DNA of 42,653 nt from Nanobdellota archaeon. Its GTDB lineage: Archaea > Nanobdellota > Nanobdellia > Pacearchaeales > GW2011-AR1. Below, in pieces: positions 23,065 to 31,610 of the stretch. The stretch covers positions 1 to 42,653 of the forward strand of contig JANLHM010000008.1 in the NCBI GenBank assembly GCA_024654565.1, written 5' to 3'. Position numbers and translations under genes: made by a program. How positions within the stretch are numbered: the stretch's first letter is position 1; the number at the start of each line of letters is the position of its first letter. A model generated the notes under the pieces. The model saw only the letters and a list, made by a program, of their open reading frames with translations. It was not told where the DNA came from and did not search any database.

Positions 23065-23692
23065 AGAGAAAGAAGAGGTAAAAGTTGAAAGTAATTCACC
23101 TAATTTCAAAATTTTTGATATGTGGGACATTTCTCAGATTCATGTTGAAGACGCAGGACTAAAAAATGTAATAAATCTTGAGCCAAAATTAATATTAAAA
23201 TCCGAAGGAAGGAATGTGGTAAAACATGGTCAAACAAGGGTTAACGTTGTTGAGAGACTTGTAAACAAATTAGCTCTTACTGGTCACAGGGGTAAAAAGC
23301 ACAGGATTGAACTTGGACACTCTACAGGAAAATACTCAAAAAATATGAAGGTAGTCCTTGAAGCTTTCAAATATGTTGAAAAGAAAACTGGAAAAAACCC
23401 CGTTGAAGTTTTGGTTCGTGCAATTGAAAAAATTTCTCCAAGAGATGAAACTACAATAATTGAATATGGTGGAGCAAGATATCCTCAGGCAGTTGATGTT
23501 TCTCCCATAAGAAGGGTTAACCTTGCACTTAAAAATTTAGTTCATGGGGCAAGCGACAAAGCTTTTGGAAAAAAGAAAAAACTTTCACAATCACTTGCTG
23601 ACGAAATAATTCTTGCATATGAAGAAAATGGTGAAAGTTCAGCATTAAAGAAGAAAAAAGAGTCTGAAGCTCAAGCAGATTCAGCTCGATAG
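23057..23692 (+). CDS. rps7: Ribosomal protein uS7
   Basis: 211 aa from the ATG at 23057; a longer in-frame reading upstream would overlap the preceding gene almost fully and lacks S7 similarity. The first about 20 residues are an acidic extension (EEKEEVKVES). The S7 core includes VNVVERLVNKLALTGHRGKKHR, NPVEVLVRAIEKISPRDETT, GGARYPQAVDVSPIRRVNLAL. It binds the 3' major domain of 16S rRNA. The fusA gene normally nearby is 1.7 kb downstream. Confidence 0.95.
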   Translation: MIEEKEEVKVESNSPNFKIFDMWDISQIHVEDAGLKNVINLEPKLILKSEGRNVVKHGQTRVNVVERLVNKLALTGHRGKKHRIELGHSTGKYSKNMKVVLEAFKYVEKKTGKNPVEVLVRAIEKISPRDETTIIEYGGARYPQAVDVSPIRRVNLALKNLVHGASDKAFGKKKKLSQSLADEIILAYEENGESSALKKKKESEAQADSAR

Positions 23693-23723
23693 TTTTAAAT
23701 ATAAATTTCTTCCCTGCTTTTTT

Positions 23724-24124
23724 ATGATATTTGAACTTTATATTGAAACTTTGGCTGGGAAAAGAAAATTATGAACGAATTTTTGAAAAACTGAAAAAAC
23801 TTGGCCTTGTTAACGCGATAGGTCCCTTGAACTACCCAGATAAATCTAAGAATTATTGTTTAGTTTGGGATGATGAAAAGGGAGTTGGTAGATACATAAG
23901 TTCACTTGGACAAAAGTCTGTTTTCACCAAGATAAAAAAAAGAAGTCGATATGTTCCCATTTTTCTACTGGCTTAATAAAAACAGATTTTATGGGGAGAT
24001 TTTAAAAAAAGACCCTATGAAAGAAGCAATTGAAAAATGCCTTAATGCTGTTAATGGACCTATTATTGAACTAGCCCGAAACGAAAAAGATACGGAAAAA
24101 TTCATCAATTCATCAAATTTATAA
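23724..24124 (+). pseudogene. Orphan gene broken by two +1 frameshifts in A-runs
   Basis: Three overlapping reading frames look like one gene: ATG at 23724 (MIFELYIETLAGK), then the frame seen from 23731 to 23976 (KENYERIFEKLKKLGLVN to VFTKIKK), then a frame ending at 24124 (EVDMFPFFYWLNKNR to NSSNL). Removing one A from the GGGAAAAGAAAA run near 23759-23770 and one from the A7 run near 23934-23940 gives a continuous protein of about 133 aa. TATA at 23697-23706 suits the ATG. Either a decaying gene or homopolymer overcalls in the assembly. No family recognised. Confidence 0.55.
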
Positions 24125-24146
24125 ATGACAATTTTTTATTTTCCAA

Positions 24147-24605
24147 GTGACAGATTATAATGAATTGAAAAACAGGATTGACAAGGTTTATGAACAAAAA
24201 AAGGAAGAAGAACAAAAAGCGATAGAAAATATCTGGAGTGGTTTTTCTGAAGAAAAAAGTGCTCTTGAAAAAATAATTTACGATGAATTTGGAAAAATAA
24301 TCCTTTCTATTGGTCCATTAGTTCATAAGAACAAAAATTCAAAATACGCAGAGATTATTGAATACAAAGTTTCCTATAACAATGATTCAAAAAGCTCTCA
24401 GGTAAAGATCACAAAATTTAAACTTCCCGACGGAAGGATAATGAGCAATGAATTATTTATGTCCAAACTCTATGAATGTCCACATCTTTACACTTACAAA
24501 ATATGCGGGAAAGGTGAAGAAATTGACAACAGAATAAAAGAATTCAGAGAAAAGTTCCATATTGATTCTATAAAAAATGTGAATCACAATTGCTCACATA
24601 AATAA
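24147..24605 (+). CDS. Unknown protein, GTG start
   Basis: 152 aa. The N-terminus is a charged helix (NRIDKVYEQKKEEEQKAIENIW), then a domain with two cysteines (ECPHLYTYKICG) and a C-terminal HNCSHK. The Cys/His spacing might bind metal but no known finger is recognised. The GTG at 24147 is accepted because a TATA (TTTATAAAT) lies about 25 bases upstream, as in other leaderless genes here; an ATG 12 bases further is out of frame. Confidence 0.6.
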   Translation: MTDYNELKNRIDKVYEQKKEEEQKAIENIWSGFSEEKSALEKIIYDEFGKIILSIGPLVHKNKNSKYAEIIEYKVSYNNDSKSSQVKITKFKLPDGRIMSNELFMSKLYECPHLYTYKICGKGEEIDNRIKEFREKFHIDSIKNVNHNCSHK

Positions 24606-24750
24606 CTTTTTATTTTATCTCACAGGCAATTAACAATTCTTTATCATTTTTTTAGTATCTATACTCTTTTTTTCCAAAGGCATTTTCATAAGAAAAGTTT
24701 TTACCTGAACTCACCCAAAACTTTCAGAAGTGACAAAAATATTGACTAAT

Positions 24751-25293
24751 TCAAATTTTAAATTCATATCCCTTGCTTTTCCAATCTTGAAATTCTTCTT
24801 TTGTTAGGGAATTTTTCGGAAATCTGCCGTTCCAAAGTTTTTCTCCCTTTTTTCTATAAGGAACATAAACTTCGGGATCGTTAAAAAAATTATATGAAGA
24901 AAGAACGGGGTATTTTGTTTCAGTATTTTTTCTGCAAAATCTTGGTTTAGATACAAGACCTTTTTTTATGAACAATTTAAGGTAATGGTTATACTCCTTT
25001 TCTGAAATTTCACTTGCAAGAGGATTTACAAACTCCTCAATTTCTTCTATTTTTGAACTGGGAACTCCTGGACCAATATACCTCTCGTATGTTTTTTTCC
25101 CATATTTTTTGTTTATAATCCACTCTTGTGCTTCTTCCCAAAATAGATGTTTACAATTCCCAAACATAATAAGTCCGTCTTCTAAATCTGCTGACTCCAT
25201 AAAATTTACATAAGCGTTTATTTCCCAATCATGTTTAAGACCAGTTCTCTTGGAAATCCTTTCTATCAAATCTTTGTTTTTTATTTTGGTCAT
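24751..25293 (-). CDS. Unknown protein
   Basis: 180 aa, not recognised. A helical N-terminus is followed by a tryptophan- and tyrosine-rich soluble domain (KYGKKTYERYIGPGVPSS, YVPYRKKGEKLWNGRFP). The divergent partner is fusA, with promoters in the 89-base gap. The codon pattern is normal for the window. Confidence 0.65.
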   Translation of the reverse strand: MTKIKNKDLIERISKRTGLKHDWEINAYVNFMESADLEDGLIMFGNCKHLFWEEAQEWIINKKYGKKTYERYIGPGVPSSKIEEIEEFVNPLASEISEKEYNHYLKLFIKKGLVSKPRFCRKNTETKYPVLSSYNFFNDPEVYVPYRKKGEKLWNGRFPKNSLTKEEFQDWKSKGYEFKI

Positions 25294-25382
25294 TTTACTA
25301 AATTAACCTTGTGAACTTATTAAGGATTATTGTTATAAAATTCATAAAAAGTTTTATAAACTAATTTTTGTAAAACCTATTT

Positions 25383-27578
25383 ATGGCAGATAAGGAAACA
25401 AGTTTAGAGAAGATTCAAAGATTAGTTTCAGTACAAGAAAACATAAGGAATGTTGCAACTTCGGCACACATTCACCATGGTAAAACTGCATTTACTGACA
25501 ACCTTCTTGCTGCGGCAGGGATGATGGCTGCGAAAAATGCGGGGGACCTTGAGGGAGGCATGGCAACATGGCAACATACTGATGAACAAGAGAGACTTAT
25601 GACTGTTGACGCTGCAAATGTTTCGATGGCCCACAATTACCAGGGAACAGAATATTTGATTAACCTTATTGACACTCCTGGGCACGTTGACTTTGGTGGA
25701 AATGTAACAAGAGCAATGAGAGCAATTGACGGAACTTTTGTTTTAATATGCGCTGTTGAGGGAATTATGCCTCAAACAGAAACTGTTTTAAGACAAGCAC
25801 TAAAGGAAAGAGTTAAACCAATTCTTTTCATTAACAAAGTTGACAGACTCATAAATGAATTGAAGTTTACCCCTGAACAAATGCAGGAGAGATTCATAAA
25901 ATTAATTGAAAGTTTTAATCACCTTATTGAGCAGATTGCTGAAAGTGAATATGCTAAAAAGTGGAGAGTTAATGTTAATGACGGTAGTGTTGCCTTTGGT
26001 TCAGCAAGAGAAAACTGGGCACTTTCAATACCGTTTATGAAAAAGAAAAATGTAAGCTTCAAAGACGTTTACAGAATATATGACGAAACTATTCCAAAAG
26101 AAGAAAGACAAAAGTGGGTATGGGAAAATGCTGCCCTTTATGAAGTTGTTCTTGATATGGCAGTTAAGCACCTCCCAAATCCACTTGAAGCCCAAAAGTA
26201 CAGAATTCCAAAAATATGGCATGGGGAGGAAGACTCTGAATTTGGAAAATCTCTTATAAATTGTAACAAAAAAGGGGAAGTTGGTTTTGTTGTCACAAGA
26301 ATTGTTATTGACCCACGTTCAGGAAAAGAAATTTGTGCTGGAAGGCTTTATTCTGGAACTATTAAAAACGGTATGGATGTTTACTTAAATAACAGAAAAT
26401 CTCCCGGAAAAATACAGCAAGTTTTAGTCTACAATGGAATTAAACCCGAACAGCTTGAATCAGTTCCTGCAGGAAATGTTCTTGCAATAAGTGGAATTGA
26501 TGTTGACGTGGGTGAAACAATAACTGAGAAAGAACAAACTCCTTTTGAAGAGATAAAGCACATTTTCCAGCCTGTAATTACAAAGTCTATTGAAGTGTTG
26601 AAAACTGCTGACCTTCCAAAACTTATTGAAATTTTAGGAAAAGTTGCAAAGGAAGACCCTTCTATAAAAATTTCTATTAATGAAGAGACAGGGGAATCTT
26701 TAATTTCAGGAATGGGGGAGCTTCACTTAGAAATTATTGAAAACAGGATAAAAACTGAAAAAGGTCTTGAAGTAAAAACTTCTCCCCCAATTGTTGTTTA
26801 CAGAGAAAGTGTTCTTAAATCTTCAACTCCGAGTGAAGGAAGAAGTCCGAACAAACACAATAGTTTCTTTATAAAAGTTGAACCTCTGCCAAAAGAACTT
26901 GCAGATTTAATTAGCAAAGATGAACTTCAGGAAGGACGTTTAAAGAAGAAATCTGAAAGGGTAACTAAATCACTTTCAGGTATTGGATGGGGTGCTGACG
27001 AAATAAGAAATGTTAAAGACATATACAAGGGAAACATTTTGTTTGACGAAACTCGTGGAGAGGTCCACATTGGAGAAGTAATAGAAATGGTAATGGACGC
27101 GTTTGAAATGGTAATGGACCAAGGACCACTCGCAAGAGAACCATGTATGAACCTGAAAGTTACATTGACTGACATTAAACTTCATGAAGATGCAATTCAC
27201 AGAGGCCCTGCTCAGGTTTATCCTGCAGTGAGGGATGCTATTAAAGAAGCATTCAAGAGTGCTAACCCAATAATACTTGAACCTCTTCAGGTTCACATGC
27301 TTGAAGTTCCTGAGGCGATAATGGGTGCTGCATCTAAATTAGTTGGAAGTAAAAGAGGGCAACTTCTTGACATGAAGCAGGAAGGCGGAATTATGATTCT
27401 TGAAGCAAAGATACCTGTTGCCGAAATGATAGGGTGGGCTAGTGACTTTCGAAGTGCAACGGAAGGACGTGGAATTTCTTCACTAAGAGACCAAAGTTTT
27501 GAAAGAACTCCTCAATCTCTTCAGGCCGATGTAATAAAAAAGATTCGTGACAGAAAAGGTTTGGCGGAGAACCAGTAA
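25383..27578 (+). CDS. fusA: Elongation factor EF-2
   Basis: 731 aa, the usual archaeal length. GTPase motifs AHIHHGKTAF, DTPGHVDFGG, NKVDRL. The domain IV loop LHEDAIHRGPAQVYP carries the histidine that archaea convert to diphthamide. It drives ribosome translocation. TATA TTTTATAAAC (about 25351-25360) precedes the ATG by about 25 bases. Confidence 0.97.
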   Translation: MADKETSLEKIQRLVSVQENIRNVATSAHIHHGKTAFTDNLLAAAGMMAAKNAGDLEGGMATWQHTDEQERLMTVDAANVSMAHNYQGTEYLINLIDTPGHVDFGGNVTRAMRAIDGTFVLICAVEGIMPQTETVLRQALKERVKPILFINKVDRLINELKFTPEQMQERFIKLIESFNHLIEQIAESEYAKKWRVNVNDGSVAFGSARENWALSIPFMKKKNVSFKDVYRIYDETIPKEERQKWVWENAALYEVVLDMAVKHLPNPLEAQKYRIPKIWHGEEDSEFGKSLINCNKKGEVGFVVTRIVIDPRSGKEICAGRLYSGTIKNGMDVYLNNRKSPGKIQQVLVYNGIKPEQLESVPAGNVLAISGIDVDVGETITEKEQTPFEEIKHIFQPVITKSIEVLKTADLPKLIEILGKVAKEDPSIKISINEETGESLISGMGELHLEIIENRIKTEKGLEVKTSPPIVVYRESVLKSSTPSEGRSPNKHNSFFIKVEPLPKELADLISKDELQEGRLKKKSERVTKSLSGIGWGADEIRNVKDIYKGNILFDETRGEVHIGEVIEMVMDAFEMVMDQGPLAREPCMNLKVTLTDIKLHEDAIHRGPAQVYPAVRDAIKEAFKSANPIILEPLQVHMLEVPEAIMGAASKLVGSKRGQLLDMKQEGGIMILEAKIPVAEMIGWASDFRSATEGRGISSLRDQSFERTPQSLQADVIKKIRDRKGLAENQ

Positions 27579-27585
27579 TTTTGGG

Positions 27586-27882
27586 ATGGAGAACGAGTAC
27601 ATTCCAAAAGGAACACTAAAAGCTGGAATTGATTTTAATTTTAAAAATTATAAAATATATGCATTTCCTGGAAGGGAAGTTTCAAAAGAAGGCCGAGCTG
27701 AACACTTGCCTTATCACTGCCACATAATTTTTTCAGGAAAAGAAATTAGAGTCACAATAAGTGAGACAATTTATGAGATAGATGGAGAGAAAATTCCTAA
27801 AGACCTTCAAAAATATTTGGAAGAAAATAAAAAAGATTTAAACAAAAAAATAAAGTCTGTTTTTCATATTGGGAAAATTTAA
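27586..27882 (+). CDS. Small DUF4160-like protein
   Basis: 98 aa from the ATG at 27586. A beta-rich start is followed by HLPYHCHIIFSGKEIRVTI and a helix with KIPKDLQKYLEENKKDLNK. The order (aromatic-His strand pair, then a helix with repeated Leu and Glu) recalls DUF4160 small proteins, often antitoxin-like, where the strand reads PPHVHV. The match is weak. It starts 7 bases after fusA and is likely read through from it. Confidence 0.5.
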   Translation: MENEYIPKGTLKAGIDFNFKNYKIYAFPGREVSKEGRAEHLPYHCHIIFSGKEIRVTISETIYEIDGEKIPKDLQKYLEENKKDLNKKIKSVFHIGKI

Positions 27883-27959
27883 AGGTTTATCTTTGAAAGA
27901 AAGTCATTTATTTGTTTTATCCCAATTAATTTTAAATATGCCCAAATTTGTTCTTTATT

Positions 27960-28712
27960 ATGACTCTTGTAGTAAAACTTTCAGAGACATACTCCCAAGT
28001 TCTTGAAACTCTTAAACTTAGAACAAATGCATTTTCAACAGGTGAAAAATTTGATACTGATGAATTTGATCAATATTGTGACCACCTTATGGTTGAAGAG
28101 GACGGAAAACTCGTTGGTTCGATAAGACTCAGACAAAAAGAATATATGAAAGAAAAACCTCTTTATTTGGAATCTAAATTTGAAATAAAAGAAACTTACT
28201 TGGAAAAAATGGGAAGTCTTCTTGAAATGGGTAGGCTTTGCAGTATTGAAAATGGAAACCCTAAAATTCCAATTGCAATCCTTTCGGGAACTGCCGAATA
28301 CGGATTATCTAGGGGGATTAAAAACCTTATTGGATGCATCAGTTTTCACAGAACAGGGGCTCACGAAATAAACAACATTTATTATTCAATAAAAAATGGG
28401 GGGTGGGTTGAAGAAAATGAGAAACCCGTCCTTCCTCTTCCCAATTTTCAACTTTCGGGGTTTAATCCTAATTACATTTCTGACGTAAATTTTAAATATG
28501 AGGCTCTTGCAAAGTTATACTTTCAGCTCGGATCTAAGATTGTTAGTTATCCTGCTCTTTACAGTAGTCTTCACTGCGTTGACTTTCTTTCGGTTGCAAG
28601 TTTAAACGATTCATTTTCAAAATTTGATAAATTCAATAAAAGATTTGTAAATGACACCACAATATCCAAGAAAATAAAAGAAAATACCCTCGTTCCCATT
28701 TGGAAAAGATGA
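27960..28712 (+). CDS. GNAT N-acyltransferase, OlsB/GlsB-like
   Basis: 250 aa from the ATG at 27960, about 25 bases after a TATA (TTTTAAATATG). CDHLMVEEDGKLVGSIRL, LEMGRLCSIENG and LIGCISFHRTG are the signature of the hemolysin-like/OlsB acetyltransferase family, which transfers a fatty acyl group to the amino group of ornithine or glycine to start N-acyl amino-acid lipid synthesis. The next gene overlaps by ATGA and is the matching O-acyltransferase type. The amino-acid substrate cannot be read from the sequence. An acyl-lipid pathway is unusual in an archaeon. Confidence 0.75.
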   Translation: MTLVVKLSETYSQVLETLKLRTNAFSTGEKFDTDEFDQYCDHLMVEEDGKLVGSIRLRQKEYMKEKPLYLESKFEIKETYLEKMGSLLEMGRLCSIENGNPKIPIAILSGTAEYGLSRGIKNLIGCISFHRTGAHEINNIYYSIKNGGWVEENEKPVLPLPNFQLSGFNPNYISDVNFKYEALAKLYFQLGSKIVSYPALYSSLHCVDFLSVASLNDSFSKFDKFNKRFVNDTTISKKIKENTLVPIWKR

Positions 28713-29521
28713 GCACTGAACTAAGAAAAAATTTGAAAAACTTCTTTTTGAAGAAAAATCCTGGTACTCCAGAGTTTATAATAGATATAATACTCTATCT
28801 CTCTAAAGGATTTACGCGTGAAAAAGATATAGGCAAACTCCTTAGTGAAAACAAAACATCTAAAGGGATTGAATTTTCAAACGCAGTTCTTAGACATTTT
28901 GATGTTAAATATAACGTAATAGGAGAAATCCCTCATGAAGGAAGGAACATTTTTACATGTAATCATCCCCTGGGAGCAATTGACGCGAATGTCCTTATTA
29001 GTTCTGTTGGAGAAAAAAACAAAAACTTAAAAATTATTGTAAATGACAGCTTGTCTTTTTTAAAAAATTATGAAGACATTTTTCTTCCAATTGACATCAA
29101 TGGGAAACAAAATAGAAATTATGCAAAAAACATTTCAAATTCACTCAAATCAGATTCACAAATTTTAATTTTTCCTTCGGGTTCAATTTCAAGAAAAGTC
29201 AATAGAAAAATTCGGGACTCCGAATGGATGCCAAGCATAATCAACTGGGCGGTTAAATACAAAAGAGAGATTGTCCCCACATATTTAAACGGCGAATGTT
29301 CAAAACTTTTTTATGGAGTTTCAAAAGTTAGAAAGAAACTTGGAATAAAAAAGAATCTTGAAGAATTTTTGCTGTCAAGGGAAGCATTTCTTCAGAGAGG
29401 GAAAAATTTTAACATTGTTTTTGGAGAACCAATTAGTTACACCAATTTTACCAAGGATTTATCCCCTAAAGAATGGATAAAAAAAGTTTATGACATAACT
29501 TATTTATTGGGAGAGAATTAA
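28709..29521 (+). CDS. PlsC-family O-acyltransferase, OlsA/GlsA-like
   Basis: 270 aa from the ATG overlapping the upstream stop. Acyltransferase block I is CNHPLGAIDA (the HxxxxD motif), block III is IFPSGSISR, and a final EPISYTNF is like block IV. The HPLGxxDx form is typical of the partners of OlsB/GlsB rather than of glycerol-phosphate acyltransferases. It would add the second, ester-linked acyl chain. No membrane helix is obvious, so it is probably peripheral to the membrane. The pair appears acquired as a unit, perhaps from Bacteroidota-like donors. Confidence 0.75.
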   Translation: MSTELRKNLKNFFLKKNPGTPEFIIDIILYLSKGFTREKDIGKLLSENKTSKGIEFSNAVLRHFDVKYNVIGEIPHEGRNIFTCNHPLGAIDANVLISSVGEKNKNLKIIVNDSLSFLKNYEDIFLPIDINGKQNRNYAKNISNSLKSDSQILIFPSGSISRKVNRKIRDSEWMPSIINWAVKYKREIVPTYLNGECSKLFYGVSKVRKKLGIKKNLEEFLLSREAFLQRGKNFNIVFGEPISYTNFTKDLSPKEWIKKVYDITYLLGEN

Positions 29522-29534
29522 TAAATAAATAAAA

Positions 29535-29918
29535 TTACCAATTTTTAAAATCTTTCTCAAATGAAGAATAATTGTCAGTTATCTCCTCTCCTTTTTCTAT
29601 ATCTCTTAATGCCTTGGACACAACTTCCTCTTCACCCTCATAATAAGCACTAAGAACGTTTGGGTTATAAGAGTGATTGCAATACTTTCCTTCATCACTG
29701 CAAAAGCAATATTTCCCACTCTTATCACTGAGCCAAGAATATTTTTTTAAATAAGATTGAATTTGGGGTGGGAATAAACTTATCTCTTCTTTTGTAAATT
29801 TTAGATCAAAACCCAGGGTAAATTTCCAAATTATTGTTTCTTTTTTTACAAATTCATTTGCAAACAGACCTATTCCCTGAATTTTACTTGGTCCAATGAA
29901 AGTTTCAATGTAAAGCAT
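29535..29918 (-). CDS. SET-domain protein
   Basis: 127 aa, a stand-alone SET domain. KIQGIGLFANEFVKKETIIW opens it, YCNHSYNPNV is the NHS motif at the SAM and pseudoknot site, and LRDIEKGEEITDNYSSF closes it with the catalytic tyrosine. Such proteins methylate lysines; archaeal targets may include chromatin proteins or ribosomal proteins, unknown here. It is convergent with the acyltransferase. Confidence 0.88.
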   Translation of the reverse strand: MLYIETFIGPSKIQGIGLFANEFVKKETIIWKFTLGFDLKFTKEEISLFPPQIQSYLKKYSWLSDKSGKYCFCSDEGKYCNHSYNPNVLSAYYEGEEEVVSKALRDIEKGEEITDNYSSFEKDFKNW

Positions 29919-30008
29919 ATAAATACAATTCTTAAGGATTTAAATTTCTTTTGTGAACCGAGATAAAACCATATAAAAACTTATAAATAAAATAATCATA
30001 AACTCAAA

Positions 30009-30536
30009 ATGAGTGATGCACTAAGTGACCTAAATCAGGACCAAAAAATATCTGAAACTTTTGACAAAATCTCAGTGCTTGAGGAAAATTTTTTAAAAAA
30101 ACCTTCGAAAAATAAGGCGAAAGAAATAATTAAAATTTACGTGGAATATTTAAGCATGAGGGGGGGATATAATCACTCGCCAGATAAAAGCTATGCACAG
30201 GAAAAAATATCTTTATATGGTGAGTGGCTCTCTCGTGAAACTCCACTTGAAGAACTGAAAAAATACCTCAAGAAAGAAAATTCAAGAATTGTTGGAAATC
30301 TTGCAACAGGATATGTAGGATTTTCTAATATTTATTTAGAAAAAATTTTAATTAACCACATATATAATGATCTAAGAAAGAGAAAATGTTCTGTCGGGGA
30401 AAAACTTTTCCTTGAGACAATTCCTAAAGAAGGCAAATTTACGATAAAGTATGAAGTAGTTCCAAAAGAGTATGAACTTATTCGTTTAGAAAGAATAAAA
30501 AATTATACAAAATATCTTAACTTAGCTAAAGACTAA
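30009..30536 (+). CDS. Unknown helical protein
   Basis: 175 aa, mostly helical and charged, with no family recognised. A conserved-looking centre is NLATGYVGFSNIYLEKILINHIYNDL (shown in part: ATGYVGFSN). TATA CTTATAAATA about 25 bases before the ATG supports the start. It stands alone between the SET gene and the PAP2 gene. Confidence 0.65.
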   Translation: MSDALSDLNQDQKISETFDKISVLEENFLKKPSKNKAKEIIKIYVEYLSMRGGYNHSPDKSYAQEKISLYGEWLSRETPLEELKKYLKKENSRIVGNLATGYVGFSNIYLEKILINHIYNDLRKRKCSVGEKLFLETIPKEGKFTIKYEVVPKEYELIRLERIKNYTKYLNLAKD

Positions 30537-30682
30537 CTTTTAATCCTTTTTTATTAATTTGCAAATTTCTGGAGGTTTATTAGTGTTGAAGAAATTCCCC
30601 TTAAAAGAAATCAAGGTCATACATCTTCCCTAAAAAAATTAACTAAATATAAATTTTTAAACTCAATATTCTTCGGTAACCA

Positions 30683-31573
30683 ATGTCAATCAAATCCTTT
30701 TGGAAAAGTTCGTTAACAAATAAGCTGATTTTAATTGTTCTTTTAATATGGATTTTACTTGCCGTTGTTTTTGGAATTTATGACCAACAGATTTCAGAAT
30801 TCCTTTTTAACCCTGATTCCTCTATCGGAAATATTGTGGATTCCTTTGGTGAAATTCCTGGTGCACTTTTTATTATTTTCTCTCTTTTTGTTCTCAACAC
30901 TAATGCAAAAATAAGGAATCAAAATTATAAAAAACTCTTTTTCATGTTTGAAATTTTACTTTCATCATTTTTATTTATATATATCCTGAATTTATTTTTT
31001 GATTTTTTTAAAGTGAGTTTCAATTTTTTCTCACTTGAAGGAATGAGTGTCCTATTCCTTTTTGTATTAGTCTCTCTTTTGGGATTTTATACTTTCAAAT
31101 TAAAATTTAAGAAATTTTCACAGAGAAATTATTTTGTCGCAAAAGTATCAATTCTACTTTTTGTTATTGCTGGTTTAATTGTTCAGGCGTTAAAACTTTT
31201 CTGGGGAAGAGTAAGGTACGAAGATGTCGCGAATAATCTTGGGGCCTTCACTTCATGGTATATTCCGCAGGGAATTGGAGTCGGTCATTCTTTTCCTTCT
31301 GGACACGTATTTTTTGCTTTAGTTTTAATTCCAATTTTTTTAATTTTCGCAGACAAAAAAAGGATATGGAAAGTTCTCACAATTGTTTTATCCATACTTT
31401 TTGGGCTATTTATTTCACTTGGAAGGATCATTTCAGGGGCACATTATGCATCCGACGTTCTGTTTTCAGGAGGGATAACTGTTATTACCTTTTTAATTCT
31501 TTATAGGAAAAACTTTGAGAAAAAGAAGAGTTCTCCGACGACAAAAAAGAAAAAAATAAAGAATAAAAAATAA
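30683..31573 (+). CDS. PAP2-family membrane phosphatase
   Basis: 296 aa with six or more membrane segments. The catalytic motifs of lipid phosphate phosphatases are present: KLFWGRVR for motif 1, SFPSGH for motif 2 and GRIISGAHYASD for motif 3. The tail is lysine-rich and cytosolic. It removes phosphate from polyprenyl or phosphatidic-type lipids. The N-terminal half is longer than in minimal PAP2 proteins. It may relate to the acyltransferase pair 1.2 kb upstream, but it is a separate transcription unit. Confidence 0.88.
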   Translation: MSIKSFWKSSLTNKLILIVLLIWILLAVVFGIYDQQISEFLFNPDSSIGNIVDSFGEIPGALFIIFSLFVLNTNAKIRNQNYKKLFFMFEILLSSFLFIYILNLFFDFFKVSFNFFSLEGMSVLFLFVLVSLLGFYTFKLKFKKFSQRNYFVAKVSILLFVIAGLIVQALKLFWGRVRYEDVANNLGAFTSWYIPQGIGVGHSFPSGHVFFALVLIPIFLIFADKKRIWKVLTIVLSILFGLFISLGRIISGAHYASDVLFSGGITVITFLILYRKNFEKKKSSPTTKKKKIKNKK

Positions 31574-31610
31574 TAGAAACATTTATAAATATAAATTTTC
31601 ATAATCACAT

